Positions 1-6,470 of a DNA stretch of 45,118 nt are shown here, piece after piece; positions within the stretch are counted from its first letter, which is position 1, and each line of letters opens with the position of its first letter. Below the pieces are notes generated by a model that was not told the DNA's origin, did not search any database, and saw only the letters and a program-made list of their open reading frames with translations. The DNA is from Novosphingobium clariflavum (lineage in GTDB: Bacteria; Pseudomonadota; Alphaproteobacteria; Sphingomonadales; Sphingomonadaceae). The stretch lies in contig NZ_JAPCWC010000027.1 of assembly GCF_026420865.1 (NCBI RefSeq), forward strand, positions 1 to 45,118. Direction: 5' to 3'. A program made the translations under genes and the position numbers.

Positions 1-371
1 TAATAAAGCGCAGGCCGTTCGCCGGCATTGATTGGCGGCAGGATCCGGCCAAAGCGATCACGCGGGGCCTGCTCCTCGAAACCAATCGTCGGCGGGTTGA
101 AGCCGAGATGGCGAACTACCGCCTCATGCAGCGCAGTCGCGAAGCGCACGCCGGCACAGCCGTCATGGGCCCAGACGACTTCGCCTGCAGCCCGCTGGAT
201 ACCGCCGAGCCCGATCTCGATCGAATCGCCCACGGCCATCCGCATCGATCCCACGTCGATCATGCCCCCGCCGACCGAAAGATTATAAAGAAACACCCGC
301 CCGGTGGTTTCACCAAGCCGGCAATCGACCTGCTTCTCGACGATCTGCCGATCCCAAGCGCGCGAATCCAT
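1..371 (-). CDS. PilZ domain protein (partial, C-terminus outside window)
   Basis: An open frame runs off the left edge: 123 codons are visible and no stop is reached. Translation of the minus strand gives residues about 25-35 as RVFLYNLSVGGG, matching the N-x-S-x-x-G half of the PilZ c-di-GMP-binding motif, followed by a beta-rich stretch ending GEVVWAHDGCAGVRF, the usual PilZ closing strands. The upstream RxxxR half is not clearly present (only single arginines in CRLGETTGR), so c-di-GMP binding is uncertain. The ATG at 371 is chosen because AAGGGGGG lies 7 nt upstream; an in-frame GTG lies further upstream. It is transcribed in the same direction as the histidine kinase gene before it, with 109 bp between them. 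The family role (c-di-GMP effector or allosteric module) is known; the specific role is not. Confidence 0.75.
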   Translation of the reverse strand, partial: MDSRAWDRQIVEKQVDCRLGETTGRVFLYNLSVGGGMIDVGSMRMAVGDSIEIGLGGIQRAAGEVVWAHDGCAGVRFATALHEAVVRHLGFNPPTIGFEEQAPRDRFGRILPPINAGERPALY

Positions 372-480
372 AACCAAGCCCCCCTTGCGTGTCACTGTGC
401 ACACTAGGCGACTTTACTTAAGCAATCATAAAATTGCCCCGGACAGGCGCCTCGATGGGTGCCGTTTAGGAGTTTACGAC

Positions 481-2145
481 CTAGTCGCGACGGTCGTTAC
501 GCAAGGCGAACTCCCGGCTGGTGCGCACCGGCACCCGCAGGCGGCACTCGACACCGGCCGGCAAGAACTCCAGCTGGACATCGGACTTGAGTTCGTGGGC
601 AACGATCTTCTCGATCAGGTCGCGCCCGAACCCGCGCTTGCCGGGGACCGCGACCGGTGGCCCCCCCTCCTCGCGCCAATGGACTTCGGCGAGGTCGGAG
701 GCGATCTGGTGCCAGTGCACGTGAATGCGCCCTTCCGGCCGGCTCAGCGCGCCGTATTTGGCGGCATTGGTCGCCAGTTCGTGAATGGCAAGTCCCAGCG
801 ACATCGCATCGTTGGGCGCCAGCCTGATCTCCGGGCCGGACATCTCGACGTGCCCCTCGCTGCCTTGCATATAAGGCGCCAATTCCGAACGAACCACGTC
901 ACCGAGCCCGGCATGGCGCCAATCCGACTGCGAAAGCAGATCGTGGGTCGCCGAAAGCGCACGAATCCGGGCAGTCAGACTCTCGGTAAACTCGTCGATG
1001 TCGGTCGCCCGGCGGCGGGTCAGTGCGGCGATCGAGAGCACGTTGGCCAGTGTGTTCTTGACGCGGTGATTGAGTTCGCGGGTCAGGGAGTTGCGGATCG
1101 CGGCCTGTCCCTGCAGCCATTCCAGCACACGCCGGTCCTCGGCCGAGCGGCGGGTGATGAACCGCGCGATGGCCATGACCATGAGCGAGGTCAGCGCTCC
1201 GAAAAACAGCGTAATGCGCGAAGCCGCCGACAGCAGGCCGACCTTGCGATCGCTGATCACGACCACCCAGGTGTGGCTACCGACATCGATGCGCCGCTCC
1301 ATCGTCGGCCCGGTCAGCCCCTCGGCCCGACGTTCGGCCAGCAGGTTTTCGGGCGCCACCGCTCCATCGTAGATGGCCACGTCGATCTGGTCGGCCCGGT
1401 AGAGTTCCGAGGCGGAGTTTAGGAAGGTCTCGGCGCGGAACGGGCTATAGACAAACCCCTTGACCTGCCGCGACGCCCCGCCACCGACAACTACGGGCAT
1501 GTAGATCAGGAAACCCGCCGCTTCCGTCCTGCCCGCGTCCTGCACGAGATGGACCTTGCCCGATGCCACCGGTTTGCCCAGCTTCATCGCCTGCTGCATC
1601 GCGGCGCGGCGCACCGGATCGGAAAACATGTCGTAGGCCCGGGCATCGCGATTGGGCTGGTCCTGCGGCTCGATGTAGAGGATCGGCGCCACCAGTTCCT
1701 GCCCGACGTCCGGCCGCGGGTGGACGATCCAGTCGAAATCGCCGCCGTCCTGCTGTGCCACTTCCAGCTCCGCCAGATGCTCGACCGACACCAGCGGCGC
1801 CCAGCCCATGCCCAGCGACCCATAAAGGTTGCCCTTGCCCTGCAGGTCTTCGGCAAAGGCGCGGAACTGCTCCTCGCTGACGTCGCGCTGGCTGCCGAAC
1901 AGCGCCGCACCGGCACGCAGCAGCGCGATGTTCTCGGTCACCCGCCGTTCAAGCGCGGAGGAAATCTCGACAAGGTTGCGATCCAGTTCAACCCGCCGGG
2001 TCTGGCGATCGGCGCGCTCGATCGCCATCACGGAAACCGCCGTGGTGATCGAGGCAATGATGAACAGCAGGAACGGCCAGCCGCGCGGATACTTGTGGAA
2101 CCACGCCTGTTTCTGGACCCTGTCGAGCAGAGCCTGGTCAATCAC
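481..2145 (-). CDS. CHASE-domain HWE/HisKA_2 sensor histidine kinase of the general stress response (PhyK/PhyP-like)
   Basis: A 554-aa membrane sensor kinase. A transmembrane helix lies at about 22-42, a periplasmic CHASE domain at about 60-250 (GMGWAPLV, LYIEPQ and GFLIYMPV are typical) and a second helix at about 305-330. A HisKA_2 dimerisation box follows with the phospho-acceptor His360 in RELNHRVKN, then an HWE-type ATPase domain with the N-box near 455-463 (IHELATNAAKYGA) and the W-x-E motif at about 490-492. Kinases of this class feed PhyR, which sequesters the anti-sigma factor NepR. The gene is divergent from nepR-ecfG, where sphingomonads often keep a PhyR-directed kinase/phosphatase such as PhyP; that identity is inferred from position. 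Start is GTG at 2145, with GGGGGAG 8 nt upstream. Its promoter is probably the minus-strand face of the EcfG palindrome. Confidence 0.88.
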   Translation of the reverse strand: MIDQALLDRVQKQAWFHKYPRGWPFLLFIIASITTAVSVMAIERADRQTRRVELDRNLVEISSALERRVTENIALLRAGAALFGSQRDVSEEQFRAFAEDLQGKGNLYGSLGMGWAPLVSVEHLAELEVAQQDGGDFDWIVHPRPDVGQELVAPILYIEPQDQPNRDARAYDMFSDPVRRAAMQQAMKLGKPVASGKVHLVQDAGRTEAAGFLIYMPVVVGGGASRQVKGFVYSPFRAETFLNSASELYRADQIDVAIYDGAVAPENLLAERRAEGLTGPTMERRIDVGSHTWVVVISDRKVGLLSAASRITLFFGALTSLMVMAIARFITRRSAEDRRVLEWLQGQAAIRNSLTRELNHRVKNTLANVLSIAALTRRRATDIDEFTESLTARIRALSATHDLLSQSDWRHAGLGDVVRSELAPYMQGSEGHVEMSGPEIRLAPNDAMSLGLAIHELATNAAKYGALSRPEGRIHVHWHQIASDLAEVHWREEGGPPVAVPGKRGFGRDLIEKIVAHELKSDVQLEFLPAGVECRLRVPVRTSREFALRNDRRD

Positions 2146-2500
2146 CGGCGAAACTCCCCCGAAACCTCAGAAACTTCAAAATCCGTAATCCCGATGCGCG
2201 GCTGAAACTTCGTGAAAAACGCAATAAGCGCCCCCAGGGCACCCCATAGGACAAACTCTATGACAAGTCTTTGCTTGCGAGGGAACCATCGAGCCTCTCG
2301 ATGGTTCCAGCGAAAACGATGCTAATCCGCAACCCCGCCAACCCCGCGCGCCAGACACCGTGTGGCACCTCGCCTTCTCCGACTGGCGAAACGGGCGGCA
2401 GTGCCTTGCAGCCTGGTGCTGCAAACAATTGCATTGGCGGCAGCGCTCTTGACCCGCTCCCAGCCAGCACGCAAGTGTCCGGTTCGAAAGGAAGTTCGCA
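2146..2500. other. Divergent intergenic region between histidine kinase gene and nepR
   Basis: 355 bp without an established gene. It contains the palindromic EcfG-type promoter (2282-2308). It also contains a 7-bp perfect hairpin (TTGCAGC at 2406-2412 with GCTGCAA at 2418-2424), which would lie inside the nepR leader RNA, and a possible 61-codon reading frame from 2320. The predicted leaders are long: about 185 nt for nepR and about 130 nt for the kinase. No phyR gene is present here or elsewhere in the window. Confidence 0.6.
2282..2308. promoter_or_regulatory. Palindromic, bidirectional EcfG-type promoter
   Basis: The 12-nt arm GGAACCATCGAG is followed by CCT and its exact reverse complement CTCGATGGTTCC. 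On the plus strand this gives a GGAAC -35 element (2282-2286), a 16-nt spacer and GGTT (2303-2306), close to the EcfG consensus GGAAC-N16/17-CGTT. The minus strand reads the same. The plus face points to nepR-ecfG (autoregulation) and the minus face to the histidine kinase. Neither side has a T-run, so a terminator is unlikely. The promoter class is established knowledge; the bidirectional use is inference. Confidence 0.6.
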
Positions 2501-2504
2501 GTGA
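2320..2504 (+). CDS. Possible small ORF overlapping the nepR start (uncertain)
   Basis: A 61-codon frame starts with ATG at 2320, a few bases after the predicted EcfG transcription start, and stops at TGA 2502-2504. It overlaps the nepR GTG start as GTGA. The predicted peptide is rich in Ser, Gly, Pro and Asn and matches no family I recognise. No Shine-Dalgarno sequence precedes the ATG, so translation would have to be near-leaderless. The position relative to promoter and nepR is suggestive, but the frame may be chance in GC-rich DNA. Confidence 0.15.
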
Positions 2505-2701
2505 GTCAGTCTCCACGCAATGGCCAGCCGGGACAATCCGGCATGCCCCCGCAAGCCGGGACCGGAGCCGTGCGCCCCGGCGAAGGCGAGCCGGGCTGGG
2601 CCAGTGGACTGAGGAAGCTGTACAACTCCGTGGTCGACGAACCGCTTCCGGACAGCTTCAAGGACTTGCTCAAGAAGCTCGACGGAAGCGACGATGACTG
2701 A
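2501..2701 (+). CDS. nepR: NepR, anti-sigma factor of EcfG
   Basis: A 66-aa protein. Residues about 37-62 (LRKLYNSVVDEPLPDSFKDL and the following LLKKLD) are the near-invariant NepR core that binds sigma EcfG and is titrated by phosphorylated PhyR. The N-terminal half is Gly/Pro-rich and low in complexity, as in other NepR proteins. Start is GTG at 2501, with AAAGGAAG about 6 nt upstream. Its last 8 nt overlap the start of ecfG, so the two genes are probably translationally coupled and kept in stoichiometry. Confidence 0.92.
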   Translation: MSQSPRNGQPGQSGMPPQAGTGAVRPGEGEPGWASGLRKLYNSVVDEPLPDSFKDLLKKLDGSDDD

Positions 2702-3236
2702 ACGGCTCAGCCGCCCCCCGGCCGAAGCGGCATTCCGTGACGAACTTCTGGGTGTCCTGCCGCACTTGCGCGCCTTTGCGCGCGGTCTTTCGGGGCGCCC
2801 CGACTTCGCCGACGATCTTGTGCAGGAGGCACTCATCAAGGCCTGGACCGCGCGGGAGCGTTATGCTGCCGGCACCAACATGCGTGCCTGGACTTTCGCG
2901 ATCCTGCGCAACCACTACTTGTCCGAACTGCGCAAGAACCGGCGCATGACCGAACTCGACGAAGGCGCGGCGGAACGATTGCTGGTGATGGAAGCCGATC
3001 AGGAAAGCCCGCTTCACCTCGGCGACATGGAAGCCGCGCTGCAGAAGCTGGCCCCCGAACGGCGCGAGGCGGTACTGCTGGTCGGCGCCTCAGGCTTCAG
3101 CTACGAGGAGGCGGCGGACATCGCCGGTTGCCCGATCGGCACGATGAAAAGCCGGGTCGCCCGCGCCCGCGGCGATCTCACCCGGATGCTCGATGCCGAA
3201 CCCGACCTCTCGGCCCTGCCGATGACACGCGACTGA
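2694..3236 (+). CDS. ecfG: EcfG-family RNA polymerase sigma factor of the general stress response
   Basis: A 180-aa ECF sigma factor. Region 2 lies at about 20-85 (FADDLVQEALIKAW, then NMRAWTFAILRNHYLSELRK) and region 4 at about 110-165 (LQKLAPERREAVLLVGASGFSYEEAADIAGCPIGTMKSRVARAR). The pairing with an overlapping nepR identifies it as the EcfG type rather than another ECF sigma. It directs transcription from GGAAC-N16-CGTT promoters; two candidates are in this window, upstream of its own operon and upstream of the GlsB-like gene. It ends opposite the convergent dehydrogenase-like gene. Confidence 0.92.
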   Translation: MTERLSRPPAEAAFRDELLGVLPHLRAFARGLSGRPDFADDLVQEALIKAWTARERYAAGTNMRAWTFAILRNHYLSELRKNRRMTELDEGAAERLLVMEADQESPLHLGDMEAALQKLAPERREAVLLVGASGFSYEEAADIAGCPIGTMKSRVARARGDLTRMLDAEPDLSALPMTRD

Positions 3237-3255
3237 CAGGTAGATTTCGGATTTC

Positions 3256-3279
3256 GGCCCCCTCGCCTGCGAGAGGGCC
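3256..3279. terminator. Hairpin between convergent genes
   Basis: GGCCC/GGGCC plus CTCGC/GCGAG arms with one mismatch and a 2-nt loop lie between the ends of ecfG and the convergent dehydrogenase-like gene. There is no T-tract on either side, so it is a possible bidirectional transcription barrier rather than a canonical intrinsic terminator. Confidence 0.35.
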
Positions 3280-3308
3280 GGTTCGTTCCGCGAACAGACT
3301 CCCGATCG

Positions 3309-4193
3309 TCAGCCCCTGGCCTTGGCCCTGGCCCTGGCCCTGGCGATGGTGTAGTCCGCCATCGCCCCCCAGTCGCGGGCGGCATAGCCGCCTTCGACGG
3401 TCGCACCCATCTGCGCATGAACGGCATCGAGCATCGGCAACCTGCCCTGCGTGCCCGGCGCCGTCTCGGCCGCCAGTTCCTTGGCCAGCCGCAGGTCCTT
3501 GAGGCCCAGCACCGCCTTGAAGCCGGGCTCGTACTTGCCCTCAGCGATGATGCCCGAATAGTTCTGGTAGACACGGCTACCGAACAGCGTACCGAGCATC
3601 AGTTCAAAGAACGCCTCGCGCTCCACCCCGAGCCCTTCGGTGAGGACCACGGCCTCGGCCATGCCCTCAATGGCCATGGTGATCATCATGTTGCAGGCGA
3701 TCTTGACGGCATTGGCGCGCGGCGCCTCCTCGCCCATGTCCCAGACCTTGCCGGCAATCGGGGCAAAAACCGGATCAAGCCCCGCGCGCAAGACCGAAGG
3801 CCCGGCGAGGATCACGTTGAGCTGCCCCGCCGCCGCCACATCGGGACGGCCCAGCACCGGCGCCGAGAGATATCCGACGCCCGCCGCCGCGTGCCGCTCC
3901 ACCAGTTCGCGCGCGAAGGCCACCGAGATCGTCGAGCAGACAAGGTGCGTGACGCCATTGGGAGCACTGTCCAGAACGCCGCTGTCCAGCAGCACCTCGC
4001 GAATCGCGCCATCTTCCGAAAGCATCGTCAGCACCACGTCGCCTGTAAAAGCCTCGGCGGGGGTGGCGACCATCTCGATACCCTCGACCGCGCCGCCCGA
4101 GCGATTCCAGGCGCGCACGTGGTGTCCGGCTTTGGCCAGATTGCGCGCCATGGCGCTGCCCATGGCGCCAAGGCCGATGAATCCGATATCCAT
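3309..4193 (-). CDS. NAD(P)-binding beta-hydroxyacid dehydrogenase family protein (HIBADH/GLYR-like)
   Basis: A 294-aa protein with an N-terminal Rossmann fold (IGFIGLGAMGSAMARNLAKAG, GxGxxG at about 7-12), a substrate-loop region (CSTISVAFARELVE), the SAPVLGRPDVAAAGQL stretch corresponding to the family APVSGG loop, and the catalytic lysine in NAVKIACN. The all-alpha C-terminal domain follows. The family reduces or oxidises beta-hydroxyacids, semialdehydes or imines; substrate is not predictable here. Start ATG 4193 is preferred over the upstream frame start because it sits directly before the Rossmann strand and has GGAAT upstream. The extreme C-terminus (ARARARAKARG) is coded by a hexanucleotide repeat. 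It lies downstream of sodB, beyond a terminator. Confidence 0.8.
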   Translation of the reverse strand: MDIGFIGLGAMGSAMARNLAKAGHHVRAWNRSGGAVEGIEMVATPAEAFTGDVVLTMLSEDGAIREVLLDSGVLDSAPNGVTHLVCSTISVAFARELVERHAAAGVGYLSAPVLGRPDVAAAGQLNVILAGPSVLRAGLDPVFAPIAGKVWDMGEEAPRANAVKIACNMMITMAIEGMAEAVVLTEGLGVEREAFFELMLGTLFGSRVYQNYSGIIAEGKYEPGFKAVLGLKDLRLAKELAAETAPGTQGRLPMLDAVHAQMGATVEGGYAARDWGAMADYTIARARARAKARG

Positions 4194-4210
4194 GTAAGAG
4201 AATTCCAATT

Positions 4211-4260
4211 GCCGATAAAAAGCAAAGGGCCGGACCGCCTATCGGCGACCCGGCCCTTTT
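4211..4260 (-). terminator. Intrinsic terminator downstream of sodB
   Basis: A 10-bp stem (AAAGGGCCGG at 4224-4233 with CCGGCCCTTT at 4250-4259) is followed on the minus strand by a T-rich tail (TTTGCTTTTTATC). The plus strand also ends in five Ts, so it can act both ways. It separates sodB from the dehydrogenase-like gene. Confidence 0.75.
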
Positions 4261-4288
4261 TCAGAAACCTGCGAGGAGGTTTCGTGGC

Positions 4289-4891
4289 TTACGCCGGGTA
4301 GGTCCAGGCCGTGCCGCGGGCGAAGTTCTCGCTGGCGAAGTCCCAGTTGATGAGGTTTTCAAGCACGGCCTTCACATAGGCGGGGCGCTTGTTCATCTGG
4401 TCGATGTAGTAGGCGTGCTCCCAGACGTCGATGGTCAGCAGCGGCACCACGTCGGTGGTGATGGGGCAGCCGGCGTCGTGGGTCGAGATGACCTTGAGCG
4501 TGCCGCCGTCGACGACCAGCCAGGCCCAGCCCGACGCGAAGTGGTTCACGGCTTCGTTCGAGAGCGCTTCGAGCAGCGCGTCGAGCGAACCGAAGTCCTT
4601 GTCGATGGCAGCGGCGAGTTCGGCGCTCGGCGCGGTCTTCGACGGGCTCATCGAGTACCAGTAGAAACCGTGGTTCCAGATCTGGGCGGCGTTGTTGAAC
4701 AGCGGGCCCGAGGCGGTCTTGGTGATTTCCTCGACCGACTTGTCGGCATTGGCGGTGTCTTCGACGGCGGCGTTCAGCTTGTCGACGTAAGTCTTGTGGT
4801 GGGCGCCGTGGTGGATTTCCAGCGTCTTGGCCGAGATATGCGGTTCGAGCGCATCCTGTGCGTAGGGCAGCGGCATCAGGGAAATGGTCAT
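4289..4891 (-). CDS. sodB: Superoxide dismutase, iron type
   Basis: A 200-aa Fe/Mn superoxide dismutase converting superoxide to peroxide and oxygen in the cytoplasm. Metal ligands are visible as His27 (EIHHGAHHKTYV), His74 (QIWNH), Asp155 and His159 (TIDVWEHAYY). Gln70 in NNAAQIWNH, the second-sphere glutamine, favours iron over manganese. Length is normal. Start is ATG 4891 with AGGAAGA 6 nt upstream. It appears monocistronic: a terminator follows and about 280 bp of non-coding DNA precede it. Confidence 0.95.
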   Translation of the reverse strand: MTISLMPLPYAQDALEPHISAKTLEIHHGAHHKTYVDKLNAAVEDTANADKSVEEITKTASGPLFNNAAQIWNHGFYWYSMSPSKTAPSAELAAAIDKDFGSLDALLEALSNEAVNHFASGWAWLVVDGGTLKVISTHDAGCPITTDVVPLLTIDVWEHAYYIDQMNKRPAYVKAVLENLINWDFASENFARGTAWTYPA

Positions 4892-5013
4892 GGCTGTCTT
4901 CCTGTTTCAGGTTATGAATCTGTCGAACACCGGAGCTCTGCCCTGGCGCCCGCCAGGAAACCGGCGTGCGGACATCGAACGAGGCCCCTGCGCGTCACCG
5001 CGCGTCGTCGGCG

Positions 5014-5042
5014 TATGTCTGACCTATTGCCCGACAATTCAA
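5014..5042 (-). promoter_or_regulatory. Possible sodB promoter
   Basis: On the minus strand TTGAAT (5042-5037) and GACATA (5019-5014) are separated by 17 nt, a plausible housekeeping -35/-10 pair. It would give a leader of about 115 nt before sodB. The match is moderate and untested. Confidence 0.3.
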
Positions 5043-5113
5043 GCATTCATTGGCGGCATTTTGTTTGCAGGGCGCTACATATGCTTGCAGGCTGCGCCCC
5101 GCGCTCATGCGAA

Positions 5114-5145
5114 GAGGGACGGCAGCGCATAGGCTGCCGTCCCTC
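5114..5145 (-). terminator. Hairpin terminator downstream of the GlsB-like gene
   Basis: A perfect 13-bp stem (GAGGGACGGCAGC with GCTGCCGTCCCTC) and a 6-nt loop begin about 30 nt after the GlsB-like stop codon. The T-tract is weak (TT only), but stem strength and position support termination. Confidence 0.6.
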
Positions 5146-5174
5146 TCGGCCCGGGCAAAACCGCCGCGACGACG

Positions 5175-5444
5175 TCAGCGGATAGAACCGCGACGAAACA
5201 GGTTGACGATCGCCAGCAGCACCACCGCGCCCAGGAACGAGGCAAACAGCGACATGATGTCGAACGCGCCGCTGGTGATGGGTGCACCGCCGATCAGCGG
5301 GGTAATCAGTACACCGGCGATCAGGGCACCGACAACGCCAACAACGACGTTGAGAAAAATACCCTGCTGCGCATCCGTACGCATCAGGATCGAAGCCAGC
5401 CAGCCGATGACGCCACCGACCACGAGTACAAGCAGAAGAGTCAT
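5175..5444 (-). CDS. GlsB/YeaQ/YmgE family stress-response membrane protein
   Basis: An 89-aa very hydrophobic protein with three predicted membrane segments (about 2-20, 30-52 and 60-82). The GGVIGWLASILMRT start and GIFLNVVVGVVGALIAG core are typical of the transglycosylase-associated/GlsB family, small inner-membrane proteins commonly induced by stress. Molecular function is unknown. Start is ATG 5444 with GGAG 8 nt upstream. A near-perfect EcfG promoter lies 36-60 bp upstream, placing it in the general stress regulon. Confidence 0.88.
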   Translation of the reverse strand: MTLLLVLVVGGVIGWLASILMRTDAQQGIFLNVVVGVVGALIAGVLITPLIGGAPITSGAFDIMSLFASFLGAVVLLAIVNLFRRGSIR

Positions 5445-5479
5445 TGTTGCATCTCCGAATAGGGTCGTAGTGCATCAAT

Positions 5480-5504
5480 AACGGACGCAATCCTCGTCGG
5501 TTCC
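5480..5504 (-). promoter_or_regulatory. EcfG-type promoter of the GlsB-like gene
   Basis: On the minus strand GGAAC (5504-5500), a 16-nt spacer and CGTT (5483-5480) match the EcfG consensus exactly. Transcription would start near 5472, giving a leader of roughly 28 nt. Confidence 0.75.
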
Positions 5505-5540
5505 TTTAAGCGCGCAACAATTTGTCCACGCTGCCTGAAC

Positions 5541-6470
5541 TCAGAGCCAGCCCTCGGCCATGTACCACTCCGCCGTTGCCCGCAGGCCATCGGTCGTAGC
5601 GATCCGGGGCTGCCAGATCGCTTCCGGCACACGGGCATGCGCGCCGACCACCCAGTCAGGATGGCTGAAATAGGCCGCACGGTCCGACGTCATCTTGGCC
5701 TTGTCGCCGCGCAGGAAGTGGTCGGCCTTGGCCACCGCCATCAAAGCCCCGCGCGACAGGCCCGGCGCCCAGATCCGCTTGCCCACGGCAATGCCGATGG
5801 CCCGCGCCATCTCACCGTGCTCCCAGCCTTCGGGCTTGCCGTCGTCGGGCTCAAGCGTACAGCCGGTGACTCCCTCGCCGCGCGCCGTCACCAGCGCCAC
5901 CAGCAGGCGCGCCAGATCCTCGACATGGATCATCGAGGCCCTGCCGTGCCTTGGCACCGGCACCACGCCCCAGCGGGCCGCGCGGAACAGTTCGAACATC
6001 TCCTTGTCGCGCGGGCCGTAGATTGCCGGTGGCCGCACGATGGTCCAGTCAAGCGGGCTCGCCATGACCAGTTTTTCAGCCCGCGCCTTGGAAGCACCAT
6101 AGGCCGAAAGCTGCGGCTCCCGCGCGGAAAGCGAAGAGACGTAGACAAAGCGCGCGATGCCCTTGATCACCGCCGTCTCGATCAGGTTGAGCGTGCCGGT
6201 GACATTGCCGATCTCGAACCCGGCCGCATCGGGCGCGTTGACTACCCCGGCGACATGGACGATCGCCTCGGCCCCGCGCGTCAACTCGGAGAGCGAACCG
6301 GTGTCGCGCAGTTCGCCGCGGACCCAGGTGACGTGCTCGACGGACTCCTGCGCGCTGCGGGTGAGCGCACGCACGTGGTAGCCTGCACGCAAGGCCTCAT
6401 CGAGCGTGGAGCGGCCGAGAAAGCCGGTGGCGCCGGTCAGCGCGATGACGGGACGATCGTTGGGATTCAT
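5541..6470 (-). CDS. NAD(P)-dependent epimerase/dehydratase family protein (extended/atypical SDR)
   Basis: A 309-aa protein with a Rossmann start IALTGATGFLGRSTLDEAL (TGxxGxxG near 12-19), the HVAGVVN strand and a YGASK catalytic Tyr-x-x-x-Lys motif near 125-129 after VSSLSA. These are the usual SDR features, with a variable C-terminal substrate half. The substrate is unknown. Related proteins act on nucleotide sugars or as NDUFA9-like complex I-associated proteins, but nothing here decides. The ATG at 6470 overlaps the proB stop as ATGA, so it is translationally coupled to proB; a longer frame starting inside proB is not needed. Confidence 0.85.
   Translation of the reverse strand: MNPNDRPVIALTGATGFLGRSTLDEALRAGYHVRALTRSAQESVEHVTWVRGELRDTGSLSELTRGAEAIVHVAGVVNAPDAAGFEIGNVTGTLNLIETAVIKGIARFVYVSSLSAREPQLSAYGASKARAEKLVMASPLDWTIVRPPAIYGPRDKEMFELFRAARWGVVPVPRHGRASMIHVEDLARLLVALVTARGEGVTGCTLEPDDGKPEGWEHGEMARAIGIAVGKRIWAPGLSRGALMAVAKADHFLRGDKAKMTSDRAAYFSHPDWVVGAHARVPEAIWQPRIATTDGLRATAEWYMAEGWL

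Noticed and set aside
304..1422. Long plus-strand frame opposite the histidine kinase
   Set aside because: Antisense GC-rich shadow with Arg/His/Gly-rich composition and no domain.
2282..2308. The palindrome read as an intrinsic terminator
   Set aside because: Neither side has a T-tract and no gene ends nearby, while both halves fit an EcfG promoter.
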